Source: an uncultured Flavobacteriales bacterium (lineage in GTDB: Bacteria; Bacteroidota; Bacteroidia; Flavobacteriales_G; Salibacteraceae). Taken from it: 64,000 nucleotides of DNA. Below the pieces are notes generated by a model that had not been told where the DNA came from, searched no databases, and saw only the letters and a program-made list of their open reading frames with translations. Within the stretch, counting starts at the first letter, position 1; each line of letters begins with the position of its first letter. The translations under genes were made by a program, and so were the position numbers. Location: assembly GCA_937121175.1 (NCBI GenBank), contig CAKZKD010000034.1:1-64000 (forward strand), in the 5' to 3' direction. Of the stretch, positions 8,302 to 17,367 are shown piece after piece.

Positions 8302-9567
8302 TTAATGTTTGACGACTCTTAATCTCTGTTCATGAGATTCCGACCTAAATCGAACGAGATAAATTGAGTTTGCTAATGAATTGGTTGTGATTTCTTCTTG
8401 TTGTTCGCCTTCCATTATTGTAAAATTCATGTTTTGAACTTCTTTTCCATTCAAATCTAAGAGTTGGATTTGACCACTTGCATGAACATGAGATTCAATT
8501 TTAAAAAACAATTGATTACTCGAAAAGTACACCTGTTTTATCTCAAATCCGGAATTAGTGTTTTTGATTTTATCGCAATCTAGGAGCGCCATATCATAAG
8601 TTTCGCTTTTTCCGTTAAAGTCAAATTGCTTTAATCTGTAATACACGTTACCAGAAGAAAAGTAATCGTCAGTCACTTGATACGCTTTCACCGAATTGGA
8701 ATAATACGAACTGTTTACTCTGGCAATCTGAACGGGTTCTTTATCGAGTTCAATGCGTTCGACAATGAAATGACTGCTATTGATTTCTGAAGCCGTTTCC
8801 CAACTTATAATTACCTCTGATTCAGCGCATTCCACTTCAAAGTTCAATAATTCGACGGGTAACGGCGCGCCCCCGTCCACTAGAATCCAGTTGGCGTGGA
8901 ATGAATTGGACGGAATAGAAATTCCGCTGACGGTATTTGAGGACGTATTTACAGTACCAAACGTTAAGCCTTCCCAACTATCATTGCTGGCGTTGTATCT
9001 TTGGGCAATCATAGTACCTTCTGTAATAGAGTTGCCCCCGCCTATTTCATTTTCATCGTATCCAAAACTAGCTGTACCCGCTGGGTTGGTTCCTGTAAAA
9101 CTTGGTGTGACACACCAAAATCGGTCAATTGCTCCCATGCTACCGTCCATTCCGTCCGAACTGCGCATCATGTTGGTTACGACTGAAGGATAGGGAACAT
9201 TAGAATTGTTAGTTTGCCAGGTTGAAAAACGAATGCTTCCTGTTGCATCTGCCGCAGCGGTATCAATGGAAAGGGTAAATGGGATTTCTACTCCCGTTCC
9301 ACCTTGAATAATGGGTTTGGTTGAAAAAGGAACAGTATAGGTACCCGTTGAATTTCCTACGTTCCAAATAACGTCGTTTTGCTCGTTTTCAGAAACCAGT
9401 TTCCCTCCAGTACCCAATGTTATTATTCCAGAAGTATCGCTGTTATTGATAAGCAATTTTGCTGAATCGTTCATAACTACATATCCGCCGTCGTTGAACA
9501 CCAGCTGGGCGCTACTTGGCACTCCGTACAGGAATAATACTATCAGAATTTCAATTGTTTTTTTCAT
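8302..9567 (-). CDS. T9SS-secreted surface protein with C-terminal sorting domain
   Basis: The 421-residue protein has a signal peptide ending in SSAQ, a beta-rich domain (about 25-230), and a PLPVELLNFEVEC segment (about 236-248) leading into an Ig/FN3-like region (VIISWETASEINSSHFIVER) common before T9SS tails. The last about 80 residues form a type A sorting domain (QIQLLDLNGKEV, SIYLVRF). It overlaps the upstream S74 repeat protein by 4 bp (ATGA), so the two are translationally coupled. It is probably exported by T9SS and displayed or released together with that partner. No enzymatic motif is seen. Confidence 0.85.
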   Translation of the reverse strand: MKKTIEILIVLFLYGVPSSAQLVFNDGGYVVMNDSAKLLINNSDTSGIITLGTGGKLVSENEQNDVIWNVGNSTGTYTVPFSTKPIIQGGTGVEIPFTLSIDTAAADATGSIRFSTWQTNNSNVPYPSVVTNMMRSSDGMDGSMGAIDRFWCVTPSFTGTNPAGTASFGYDENEIGGGNSITEGTMIAQRYNASNDSWEGLTFGTVNTSSNTVSGISIPSNSFHANWILVDGGAPLPVELLNFEVECAESEVIISWETASEINSSHFIVERIELDKEPVQIARVNSSYYSNSVKAYQVTDDYFSSGNVYYRLKQFDFNGKSETYDMALLDCDKIKNTNSGFEIKQVYFSSNQLFFKIESHVHASGQIQLLDLNGKEVQNMNFTIMEGEQQEEITTNSLANSIYLVRFRSESHEQRLRVVKH

Positions 9568-12428
9568 AATCCTGTTGTTGAATTTGTTACTTGAATTTGA
9601 GCTTCACTTTTAAGGGCATTTAATTGCCGTTTTACCTCTAACGTTTCTTGCGTGTTCTTTTCTAGTTTATCGGTTAATTCCTGAATTGCCTTTACCAAAA
9701 CAGGCACCAGCTCTGCGTAATTCACTCCTTTGGTTTGCAAGCTATCTTCACCAGTAAGCACAACCTCTGGAATTACTTTTTCTAGCTCTTGGGCTATAAA
9801 GCCTATTTTCTTGGTTGCTGTGGAGTCGTTTTTCCATTCGTAACGAACCGGTCGCAAAGACATAACCTCGGATAAACCGTATTCTACATTTTTGATTTTC
9901 TTTTTAAATCGAACGTCAGAGGTTTGAATGGTGCCGTTGACAGCATAAACCACAGTCCAGCGATTGGAAACGGCTCCACACGTATAAGTATTATCTGTAA
10001 TAGGTTTTAGGTTTCCATTTACCGAAAAGTGCCCATAAATATCCACTTGTTTTGCTGAGAAATTGCCTTTTATTAATGGAGTTGTTGTGTTGGAATTGTC
10101 AATGTACAAGGTATTGCTACCCGTTTCAGCTGAACCGGCTTCATGACCTATAAATATATTTCCATTTCCGGTGGTAGAAGCACCAGCATTAAACCCTAAT
10201 GCTGTATTCCTGTCACCTGTTAAAGTAGAACTTAAAGAAGAAACGCCAAATGCACAATTCTTTTCACCGTTTATGCTTTTATTGAGTGCATCTTGCCCAA
10301 CGGCAGAATTATTAAACCCCGTTGTATTACTCTCAAGAGCATTTGCTCCAAGTGATGTGTTTTGGTTTCCCGTCGTATTGGCGCTTAGCGCTTTGGTTCC
10401 AACCGAGACATTATATCCCCCTGTTGTATTATTTTCCAAGGTTTCGGAGCCTACAGCGACGTTATGTGTACCCGAAGTATTACTGTAATGAGAACGATAT
10501 CCTATGGCTGTAGAATTGGATGCACCTGTGCAAGAAGTCATGGAGTTTGTTCCTATAGAGGTGTTTCTATTTCCAACTTCGTTATTATACAAGGCGTAAG
10601 TTCCTTGAGCTACGTTTTCAATTCCTGTAGTGTTTTTGTAAAGTGCGTATCCACCAACTGCTACATTGTTGTGACCCACAGTATTGAAGTGCAATGCATA
10701 CGCACCGTCCGAAACGTTTCTATAACCAGTTGTATTTGTGTAAAGTGCCCTGTAGCCAGAACCTGTATTGCTATGCCCAGTAGAAGTATTAAACAAAGAA
10801 GCATAACCTATCGACGTATTGTAATAACCTGTTTTATTACTAATAAGTGCTTCACCCCCAATTGCAACATTACTATGACCGGTTGTATTTCCATATAAGG
10901 ACCGATATCCTGCTGCAGTATTAGAATGTCCTGTAGAATTAAGATACATAGATTCAAATCCATTAGCCACGTTATTATTTCCGGTTGTGTTCGTATAAAA
11001 TGCTTTATATCCCGAAGCAGAGTTGCTTCCACCTGTAGTATTCCCGTACATTGAATAAGCTCCGTTAGCTACGTTATTTTCTCCGGTGCTGTTTGAGTAC
11101 ATTGACCTATATCCAAAAGCGGAGTTGTTTAACCCAGTCGTGTTTTGATACAAAGAATATGAACCAACCGCGGCATTTTGATTCCCTGAAGTGTTAAAAA
11201 ACATAGCATAAGAACCAGATACAGCATTGTCATCGCCTCCAGTATTCGAATACAAGGAATACGCGCCATTCGCCGCATTTCTAAACCCATTTGTGTTCGA
11301 AAACAAGGATTGGTAACCCAAGGCAGAGTTTCTATGTCCAGAGGTATTTGCAGAAAGGGCACTGTTTCCAATTGCAGAATTATTGTATCCTGAAGTGTTT
11401 TTGTTTAATGTATAACTACCCACAGCAACATTATTAGAACCAGTTGTGTTCGATAATAAAGATGAATAACCAATTGCAACTAAATCAGAAACTGTTTGTG
11501 TGTTTGATAGCGCTAATCCACCCATTGCCACATTTCTATTTCCTGTGGTTAAATTTTGTAATGCCCCATCACCAAAAGCATTATTAGAGCTGCCAGTAGT
11601 GTTAGAGTACAGAGCAGAATCGCCTACTGCCACAGAACCTGAGGCGGAAGTATTGGAATATAAAGCGTGGTTACCAATAGCTACAGAATTATTACCCGTA
11701 GTATTTTTCGAGAGTGCATTATACCCTGCAGCTACATTATAGTCGCCAGTTGTGTTTTTTTGAAGCGCTTGTGAACCTAGAGCTGTGTTTCTAAACCCAG
11801 TAGTGTTGTCATTTAATGCCACTGAACCTACTGCGGTATTGCGATACCCTGTAGTATTTGACGATAAAGACTGGCTCCCTACAGCCATGTTAAATGTACC
11901 TGTAGTAGTTACCTTTCCGGATTGATAGCCTACAAAAACGTTTTCATTATCACTCAAATCATCGCTTTCGCCGGCTTCTTCTCCTAAAAAGATTGATTTT
12001 CCTGTGTTTAACATTTCTAACCTGCCGTTGGCTGTAAGGCGCACGTAAACCGTGTTATTTGCCCTGAAATCCAAGTCCACATTATCTGAGGTTCCGATAA
12101 AGTTTGTTCCGGAAGCAGTTCCTGAATTGCCATCGAGTTTCCAACCTCCAGAAGTCATTTCTGACCATGCACTCCCCGACCAAACCCAAAACGAGTTGGT
12201 GGTTTCGTCGTACAACAGCATTCCTTCTTCCGAAGCTCCCAGTGTCATAGCTGTGCGTTGTGTGGTAGTTAAACGAGGCAGCAAAACACCCTTGTCGTTA
12301 GTGCTGACATCAACATCTAAAATTGCTTTGGTATTTGGAGTTGAACCCGTATCGTTTATGCCAATGTTTTGAGCAAACATTTGAGTTGAACCAAATGCAA
12401 GAATGACTGCTAATAATTTATATTTCAT
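9564..12428 (-). CDS. Long repeat fibre-like protein with C-terminal S74 chaperone domain
   Basis: The 954-residue protein has a signal peptide (1-20), a conserved head (21-170), then 34 uninterrupted repeats of exactly 17 residues (about 174-751; consensus NTTGxxNxAxGxxALxx), a beta-strand linker, and a C-terminal peptidase S74/intramolecular chaperone domain (TSDVRFKKKI, SLRPVRYEWK, IGFIAQELEKVIPEV) ending in a coiled coil. S74 domains trimerise beta-helical fibres and cut themselves off at the Ser of TSDxR. The repeat resembles YadA-head-like collagen-free adhesin repeats. A trimeric surface fibre is inferred. A shorter paralogue lies just upstream at 12473. Confidence 0.88.
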   Translation of the reverse strand: MKYKLLAVILAFGSTQMFAQNIGINDTGSTPNTKAILDVDVSTNDKGVLLPRLTTTQRTAMTLGASEEGMLLYDETTNSFWVWSGSAWSEMTSGGWKLDGNSGTASGTNFIGTSDNVDLDFRANNTVYVRLTANGRLEMLNTGKSIFLGEEAGESDDLSDNENVFVGYQSGKVTTTGTFNMAVGSQSLSSNTTGYRNTAVGSVALNDNTTGFRNTALGSQALQKNTTGDYNVAAGYNALSKNTTGNNSVAIGNHALYSNTSASGSVAVGDSALYSNTTGSSNNAFGDGALQNLTTGNRNVAMGGLALSNTQTVSDLVAIGYSSLLSNTTGSNNVAVGSYTLNKNTSGYNNSAIGNSALSANTSGHRNSALGYQSLFSNTNGFRNAANGAYSLYSNTGGDDNAVSGSYAMFFNTSGNQNAAVGSYSLYQNTTGLNNSAFGYRSMYSNSTGENNVANGAYSMYGNTTGGSNSASGYKAFYTNTTGNNNVANGFESMYLNSTGHSNTAAGYRSLYGNTTGHSNVAIGGEALISNKTGYYNTSIGYASLFNTSTGHSNTGSGYRALYTNTTGYRNVSDGAYALHFNTVGHNNVAVGGYALYKNTTGIENVAQGTYALYNNEVGNRNTSIGTNSMTSCTGASNSTAIGYRSHYSNTSGTHNVAVGSETLENNTTGGYNVSVGTKALSANTTGNQNTSLGANALESNTTGFNNSAVGQDALNKSINGEKNCAFGVSSLSSTLTGDRNTALGFNAGASTTGNGNIFIGHEAGSAETGSNTLYIDNSNTTTPLIKGNFSAKQVDIYGHFSVNGNLKPITDNTYTCGAVSNRWTVVYAVNGTIQTSDVRFKKKIKNVEYGLSEVMSLRPVRYEWKNDSTATKKIGFIAQELEKVIPEVVLTGEDSLQTKGVNYAELVPVLVKAIQELTDKLEKNTQETLEVKRQLNALKSEAQIQVTNSTTGL
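10176..11909. repeat. Array of 34 in-frame 51-bp repeats
   Basis: The coding repeat region translates on the reverse strand into 34 consecutive 17-residue units with no change of length. Conserved positions are the NTTG turn and the central xAxG step. DNA identity between units is modest, so selection for protein period rather than recent expansion is likely. Confidence 0.9.
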
Positions 12429-12472
12429 AACTCTATCGTTTTTAATTTTTGAATGACTGCGTAAGAATTCAA

Positions 12473-14542
12473 TTAGAGTTTGACTTCATCCGTTCGGAAT
12501 TGCAATCTTTCAACTTGTTCTTGCAATCCTTCAATTTCACTTTTGAATTTCAAGTTCTCCTTTTCTAATGTATTTGTTTTGGAAGATGTTGCCTCTAACT
12601 CGCCCTTTAACTCTTGAACTGCCTTAACTAAAACGGAAACGAGTTCGGCGTAATTCACTCCTTTGGTTTGTAGGCTATCGTCCCCAGTGTGAACAACTTC
12701 AGGAATTACTTTTTCAAGTTCTTGGGCTATAAAGCCTATTTTTCGGGAAGCTGTAGAATCGTTTTTCCAATCATAACTAACTGGACGTAAAGACATAACA
12801 TCTAATAATCCATACTGAAGATTCTTGATATTCTTCTTAAATCGAATATCAGAGGTTTGAACTACTCCGAACCTTGAATACAAAACACGCCATCGCTTAG
12901 ATGAACTTCCCAAATTTCCTGTTTCATCAGTTAACGGCATCAAATCATCGCGCACTAATAAATCACCATGAATAAAAACAGAGTCCAAGTCGAAATCTCC
13001 TTTAATTAAAGGTGTTGTAGTGTTCGAATTGTCAATATAAAGGTTGTTTGAACCTGTTTCGTGTAATCCTGCTGAGTGCCCAAGGAAGACATTTCCGCTT
13101 CCTCTACATCGATACCCTGCATAATAACCAAAAGCAACATTTTTTTCTCCAGAGGTGTTTTTATTCATTGAAAAATACCCACAAGCAACATTTCTATCAC
13201 CGGTAGATAAATCTTCCAACACCTTATAACCGATTGCCACATTTTTAGCACCCGATGTCTGATTCATTAAAGTCTCAAAACCGATTGCAACATTGCTACT
13301 AGTGGTACTATTTCTCAAAGCGCTGGCGCCAAGAGCAACATTGTAACTTCCTACGATATTGCTCAGTAATGCATGTGAGCCAACAGCCAAATTCCCCTTA
13401 CCAGTGGTGTTATTTTTTAATCCAAAAGGACTTATTGCAACATTATCATAGCCATAAGAATTAGAAAATAAAGCAGAATCCCCGATAGCTATTAAACCGG
13501 AAGAAGTAGTAGCAGAAAATAGAGCGTGGTTGCCAATGGCAACTAAATTATCGCCAGTAGTATTCGAAGAAAGAGCCTTATATCCGAATGCCAAATTGTT
13601 ATTCCCAACTGTATTGGATTTTAAACTTTCTTTTCCTAATGCAGTATTGTAATATCCAGTTGTATTGCTTTGTAATGCTAATGAACCGATAGCCACGTTG
13701 TTAGAACCACTAGTGTTGGCGAAAAGAGCAGAGTCACCAACAGCCAAAGAACTTGACATTGTACTAGTAGAAAATAGCGCATGATTTCCAATAGCAACTG
13801 AATTATTTCCTTCTGTATTCGAGGCCAATGCATTATACCCAGCAGCAATATTGTAGGAACCTGTTGTGTTTGCTTTTAACGATTGAGCGCCTAAAGCAGT
13901 ATTTCTAAAGCCATTAAGATTGGCATTTAACGCATCGGAACCAACAGCGGTGTTTCGATACCCCGATGTATTCGATAGCATAGCCTGACTTCCCATAGCC
14001 AAGTTCAAAGTTCCTGTTGTAGTTGCACGGCCTGTTCTGTATCCTATGAATACATTTTGATTATTGGTTAAATCATCATTTTCACCCGCACTTTCTCCTA
14101 CAAATACGGAGTTGCCAGTATTAACTGTTTCCAGCCTGCCATTAGCAGTAAGGCGAACATAAACCGTGTTATTTGCCCTAAAATCCAAGTCCACATTATC
14201 TGAAGTACCAATAAAGTTTGTACCTGAAGAAGTTCCTGAATTGCCATCAAGTTTCCAACCTCCAGAGGTCATTTCTGACCAAGCACTACCCGACCAAACC
14301 CAAAAAGAGTTGGTAGTTTCGTCGTACAACAACATTCCTTCTTCTGAAGCTCCTAGTGTCATTGCAGTGCGTTGCGTGGTAGTTAAACGAGGCAGTAAAA
14401 CACCTTTGTCGTTTGTACTAACATCTACATCCAATATTGCCTTCGCGTTAGGCGTTGAACCCGTGTCGTTTATGCCAATGTTTTGTCCAATTACTTGAAT
14501 TGAAGTCAGAATCAGAATTGAAAAAAATACGTGTCGTTTCAT
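12473..14542 (-). CDS. Shorter paralogue of the S74 repeat fibre-like protein
   Basis: The 689-residue protein has the same plan as the neighbour at 9564: signal peptide, head region nearly identical from about residue 20 to 138, 18 repeats of the 17-residue type (about 174-478, one of them 16 residues), and an S74 domain (TSDIRFKKNI, SLRPVSYDWK, IGFIAQELEKVIPEV) with a C-terminal coiled coil. The heads are almost identical while the repeats differ, indicating tandem duplication with length divergence or gene conversion. It lies 44 bp upstream of the longer paralogue and 25 bp downstream of a TPR gene, all leftward. A heterotypic fibre is possible but unproven. Confidence 0.88.
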   Translation of the reverse strand: MKRHVFFSILILTSIQVIGQNIGINDTGSTPNAKAILDVDVSTNDKGVLLPRLTTTQRTAMTLGASEEGMLLYDETTNSFWVWSGSAWSEMTSGGWKLDGNSGTSSGTNFIGTSDNVDLDFRANNTVYVRLTANGRLETVNTGNSVFVGESAGENDDLTNNQNVFIGYRTGRATTTGTLNLAMGSQAMLSNTSGYRNTAVGSDALNANLNGFRNTALGAQSLKANTTGSYNIAAGYNALASNTEGNNSVAIGNHALFSTSTMSSSLAVGDSALFANTSGSNNVAIGSLALQSNTTGYYNTALGKESLKSNTVGNNNLAFGYKALSSNTTGDNLVAIGNHALFSATTSSGLIAIGDSALFSNSYGYDNVAISPFGLKNNTTGKGNLAVGSHALLSNIVGSYNVALGASALRNSTTSSNVAIGFETLMNQTSGAKNVAIGYKVLEDLSTGDRNVACGYFSMNKNTSGEKNVAFGYYAGYRCRGSGNVFLGHSAGLHETGSNNLYIDNSNTTTPLIKGDFDLDSVFIHGDLLVRDDLMPLTDETGNLGSSSKRWRVLYSRFGVVQTSDIRFKKNIKNLQYGLLDVMSLRPVSYDWKNDSTASRKIGFIAQELEKVIPEVVHTGDDSLQTKGVNYAELVSVLVKAVQELKGELEATSSKTNTLEKENLKFKSEIEGLQEQVERLQFRTDEVKL

Positions 14543-14567
14543 ATTTATTTTTTTAATTAATGTCAGA

Positions 14568-15920
14568 TTAGGCCAGCTCGCTGGTTGCCATTTTAGTAAT
14601 GGTCCATTTTTCGAGTTTGTGATGCATTGGAACTAATACAGCAGCCATACTTGCTAATCCAAGCAACATTAATATTGGGGAATGGTGCGTTAGTTCTCCT
14701 AAAAAGGAGTGAAAAAGAAGGTTGAAAAACTCGAAAACGATTAGTAACGTTCCTACCCCAAAGAGCTTAATAAATTTAGGGTTGGTGTACGCCATTTTCG
14801 TCAGAAGCATTAATACTATTATGATTACAGCAATTGCGATACTTATGAGGACATACTGAATGGTCTTCTTTTGTTCTTCTGCAAGTTGTAGCTCAAGCAT
14901 TCGAGATTCTTCTGCCCTTGTTTCTTCTTCAAAAGTTAAAAATTGGGTTTGCTGAATAACTTGGGTATTGAAGTATTGCTCATTGGCGGTGTGATAGATT
15001 TCAGCGTATTTATACGCACTATCTACATTACTATTTTGATATAAGTCCTTTAAGATTTTAGCTGGTTCTCTTTGGTAGACTGCAAACGAAGTGTTTTCAA
15101 CGGCCCAAATAGCACTTTTTGCAGAATAAATTGCCGAATCTTTAGCTCCTAATTTTTGAAAGTATTCGGCTTGTGCCTTGTAAGCCCAGTTGATTTGTTT
15201 CGGTGACTTCTCTTCAACCCCAGCCTTAATCGCCAAATTGAAATATCCTTTAGCCAAATCGGCATGATTCAACTTCCCATGAATATCTCCTAAACTTATA
15301 TAGGTATAACCTTGCATCCTCTTTTTATTGGTGTAAATGGAAAGTTCAAATGATTTTTGAGCACACTTTAACGCGGAATCAACCTTATTTTCAGCCAAGA
15401 AGACATCAGATAAGTTTTGAAGTCCCCAAGTCTTAACTTCTTGACATTTATCTGCATCACACAATGCGATAAGTTCATTAAAATATTTCTTGGCCCGGGG
15501 ATAATCCTTCAAGTCTTTATAACATACCCCTACGATATTGCAGGATATAGCCAACACCTTATCGTTTCTTGATTCCTGAGCTAGCGTTCGCCCTTTCAAT
15601 GCTGTTTCTAGGCTTTTTTTGTTTTGTCCTACTCCTCTATAACCGTAGGCTAAACAGGACGTGCTTAGGGCCTCAACTAGTTTGTCTTCTTTGTTTTTGG
15701 CTATTGTATTTATACTTTGTAGCTGCCTTAAAGTTTTTATTGGGTCAGTATCCGAAGTTTTGAAAAAGGTATTCAGAACTTTTTCAATTCTTTGGTTGGT
15801 ATCTGGTGTTTCAAAAATATCTTGAATCGACTTTTTAGTATTTTCTTCTGCAAAGCCGGTTATACCAAATAGCATACAAGTTACTGCCGTTAAAATGGTT
15901 TTAGAATGTATCATAATCAT
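14568..15920 (-). CDS. TPR protein with three C-terminal membrane segments
   Basis: The 450-residue protein has a signal peptide (FGITGFAEE), tetratricopeptide-type helices (about 60-330), a coiled segment (about 325-350) and three hydrophobic segments (about 355-375, 385-405, 412-432). Unlike the TPR regulators at 1997 and 24530 it has no HTH, so it is more likely a scaffold or assembly factor in the membrane than a transcription factor. It sits 16 bp downstream of the MBOAT gene and 25 bp upstream of the S74 paralogue, which places it between the acylation and fibre genes. Its exact role is unknown. Confidence 0.78.
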   Translation of the reverse strand: MIMIHSKTILTAVTCMLFGITGFAEENTKKSIQDIFETPDTNQRIEKVLNTFFKTSDTDPIKTLRQLQSINTIAKNKEDKLVEALSTSCLAYGYRGVGQNKKSLETALKGRTLAQESRNDKVLAISCNIVGVCYKDLKDYPRAKKYFNELIALCDADKCQEVKTWGLQNLSDVFLAENKVDSALKCAQKSFELSIYTNKKRMQGYTYISLGDIHGKLNHADLAKGYFNLAIKAGVEEKSPKQINWAYKAQAEYFQKLGAKDSAIYSAKSAIWAVENTSFAVYQREPAKILKDLYQNSNVDSAYKYAEIYHTANEQYFNTQVIQQTQFLTFEEETRAEESRMLELQLAEEQKKTIQYVLISIAIAVIIIVLMLLTKMAYTNPKFIKLFGVGTLLIVFEFFNLLFHSFLGELTHHSPILMLLGLASMAAVLVPMHHKLEKWTITKMATSELA

Positions 15921-15936
15921 TTGATTTTAAGTCTCA

Positions 15937-17346
15937 TTAAAATTGAAAATAAACGAATTGCTCACCAGCCGATTGAGCCACTATTATTAGAATTAGCATA
16001 ACTGCCCAGATCACACCAATGCTGCTTTTTCTGATGTATTTTAACTGTGCTAAAGTTTGGTTTCGCATAAACCAATGGGCCGTAAAAAGAAGGGCAATCA
16101 CTACAAGGGTGGTGTAAATATCAAAGTATTCCAAAACTTGAATCCCATTAGGAACTCTCGAAAACATGGAAGTAAGAATAGAGACTGCACCAGAGAAGTT
16201 TTCGGCCCTAAAAAACACCCAAGTAATGTTTACGCAAGTAAAGGTCAGCAGAGCTAGAAAAACGCCTTGAATCCCCGTTGTCTTCATGGAGAACTTGCCT
16301 TTTAGCAATCGTTCAACAACCAAATAAGTACCATGCAATCCGCCCCAAATAACAAAGTTCCAAGAAGCACCGTGCCACAAGCCGCCCAGCAACATGGTAA
16401 TCATTAAGTAGATATAGGTTTTTACGATTCCATTTTTGTTACCGCCTAGTGAAATGTATAGGTAGTCACGTAACCAAGAAGAAAGCGAAATGTGCCACCG
16501 TCTCCACAAATCCGAGAAGCCAATGGAAGCATATGGGTATAGAAAGTTATGAGGGAGTACAATGCCTAACATAAGTGCAATTCCTATTGCGCAAGTTGAA
16601 TATCCAGCAAAATCAAAAAAGATTTGACCTGAAAATGCAAGCACACCGCACCAAGCGTCAATGCTTGCCAGCCCTGCATGGGCATTAAACACCGCATCGG
16701 CCGAAGGAGCAAGCAATGTATCGGCAAGTACTACCTTCTGAAATAGACCAACGGTAAGCAAAAATGCTCCCCAAATTAGCTGCTCCATTGTTGCCTTTTT
16801 GGGCTTTATAAATTGTCCTAAAAGGCCTTCTGCACGTACTATTGGCCCTGCAACCAATTGCGGAAAGAAGGTTACATAAAGGGCAAAGTCAAGAAACGAT
16901 TTAGAGGGTTCTGCTTTTCGGTTGTACACGTCTATGGTATAAGACATGGTCTGGAAGGTGTAAAACGAAATACCCATGGGTAAGATAATGTTGGGCTGGG
17001 CCGGGTTAAATTCCATTCCCAAGGCATTCACAATAAGAGTGAAGTTTTCCAGTAGAAATCCACCGTATTTGAAAAACGCCAAAAAGCCCAAGTTTACCGT
17101 CATGCTTAGCATTAACCACATTTTTCTTTTATTGGGCTCGGTTATTTTTTGCAGCATGTTGGCTGCCTTCCAATCCACCATGGTTGATATCCATAACAAA
17201 GCAATTAATGGTGGATTCCATAGTCCGTAAAACACATAACTCGCCAATAAAAGCATGAGCTTTTTGTGTTTCCAAGCAAGTGGTAAGTTGTAGAACACCA
17301 GAACTACAGCCAGAAACAGAATGAATGATATGGAGTTGAATAACAT
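15937..17346 (-). CDS. MBOAT-family membrane O-acyltransferase (AlgI/DltB-like)
   Basis: The 469-residue polytopic membrane protein has MBOAT landmarks: ILPMGISFYTFQTMSY, FPQLVAGPIVRAE, FSDLWRRWHISLSSWLRDY (His285) and GGLWHGASWNFVIWGGLHG (His325, the likely catalytic His). AlgI-type enzymes move acyl groups across the membrane to a periplasmic partner that acetylates a polysaccharide. The SGNH-like protein encoded 21 bp upstream is that expected partner, as AlgJ/AlgX or DltD are for AlgI/DltB. The acceptor is unknown; an exopolysaccharide or surface glycan is most likely. Confidence 0.93.
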   Translation of the reverse strand: MLFNSISFILFLAVVLVFYNLPLAWKHKKLMLLLASYVFYGLWNPPLIALLWISTMVDWKAANMLQKITEPNKRKMWLMLSMTVNLGFLAFFKYGGFLLENFTLIVNALGMEFNPAQPNIILPMGISFYTFQTMSYTIDVYNRKAEPSKSFLDFALYVTFFPQLVAGPIVRAEGLLGQFIKPKKATMEQLIWGAFLLTVGLFQKVVLADTLLAPSADAVFNAHAGLASIDAWCGVLAFSGQIFFDFAGYSTCAIGIALMLGIVLPHNFLYPYASIGFSDLWRRWHISLSSWLRDYLYISLGGNKNGIVKTYIYLMITMLLGGLWHGASWNFVIWGGLHGTYLVVERLLKGKFSMKTTGIQGVFLALLTFTCVNITWVFFRAENFSGAVSILTSMFSRVPNGIQVLEYFDIYTTLVVIALLFTAHWFMRNQTLAQLKYIRKSSIGVIWAVMLILIIVAQSAGEQFVYFQF

Positions 17347-17367
17347 GGTGTTCTCTAGTTCAATGGA

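Noticed and set aside
10171-11742. Several forward-strand ORFs inside the S74 repeat gene (for example 10171-10488, 10464-10898, 11500-11742)
   Set aside because: They lie opposite the repeated coding sequence, keep open by repeat periodicity and encode low-complexity, non-matching proteins.
10176-11909. 51-bp repeats as a possible CRISPR array
   Set aside because: The units are not separated by unique spacers, are not near-identical, and are in frame within a gene.
14166-14498. Forward ORF of 110 residues, and its twin at 12052-12372
   Set aside because: Antisense shadow of the conserved head of the two S74 paralogues; its conservation is caused by the real genes.
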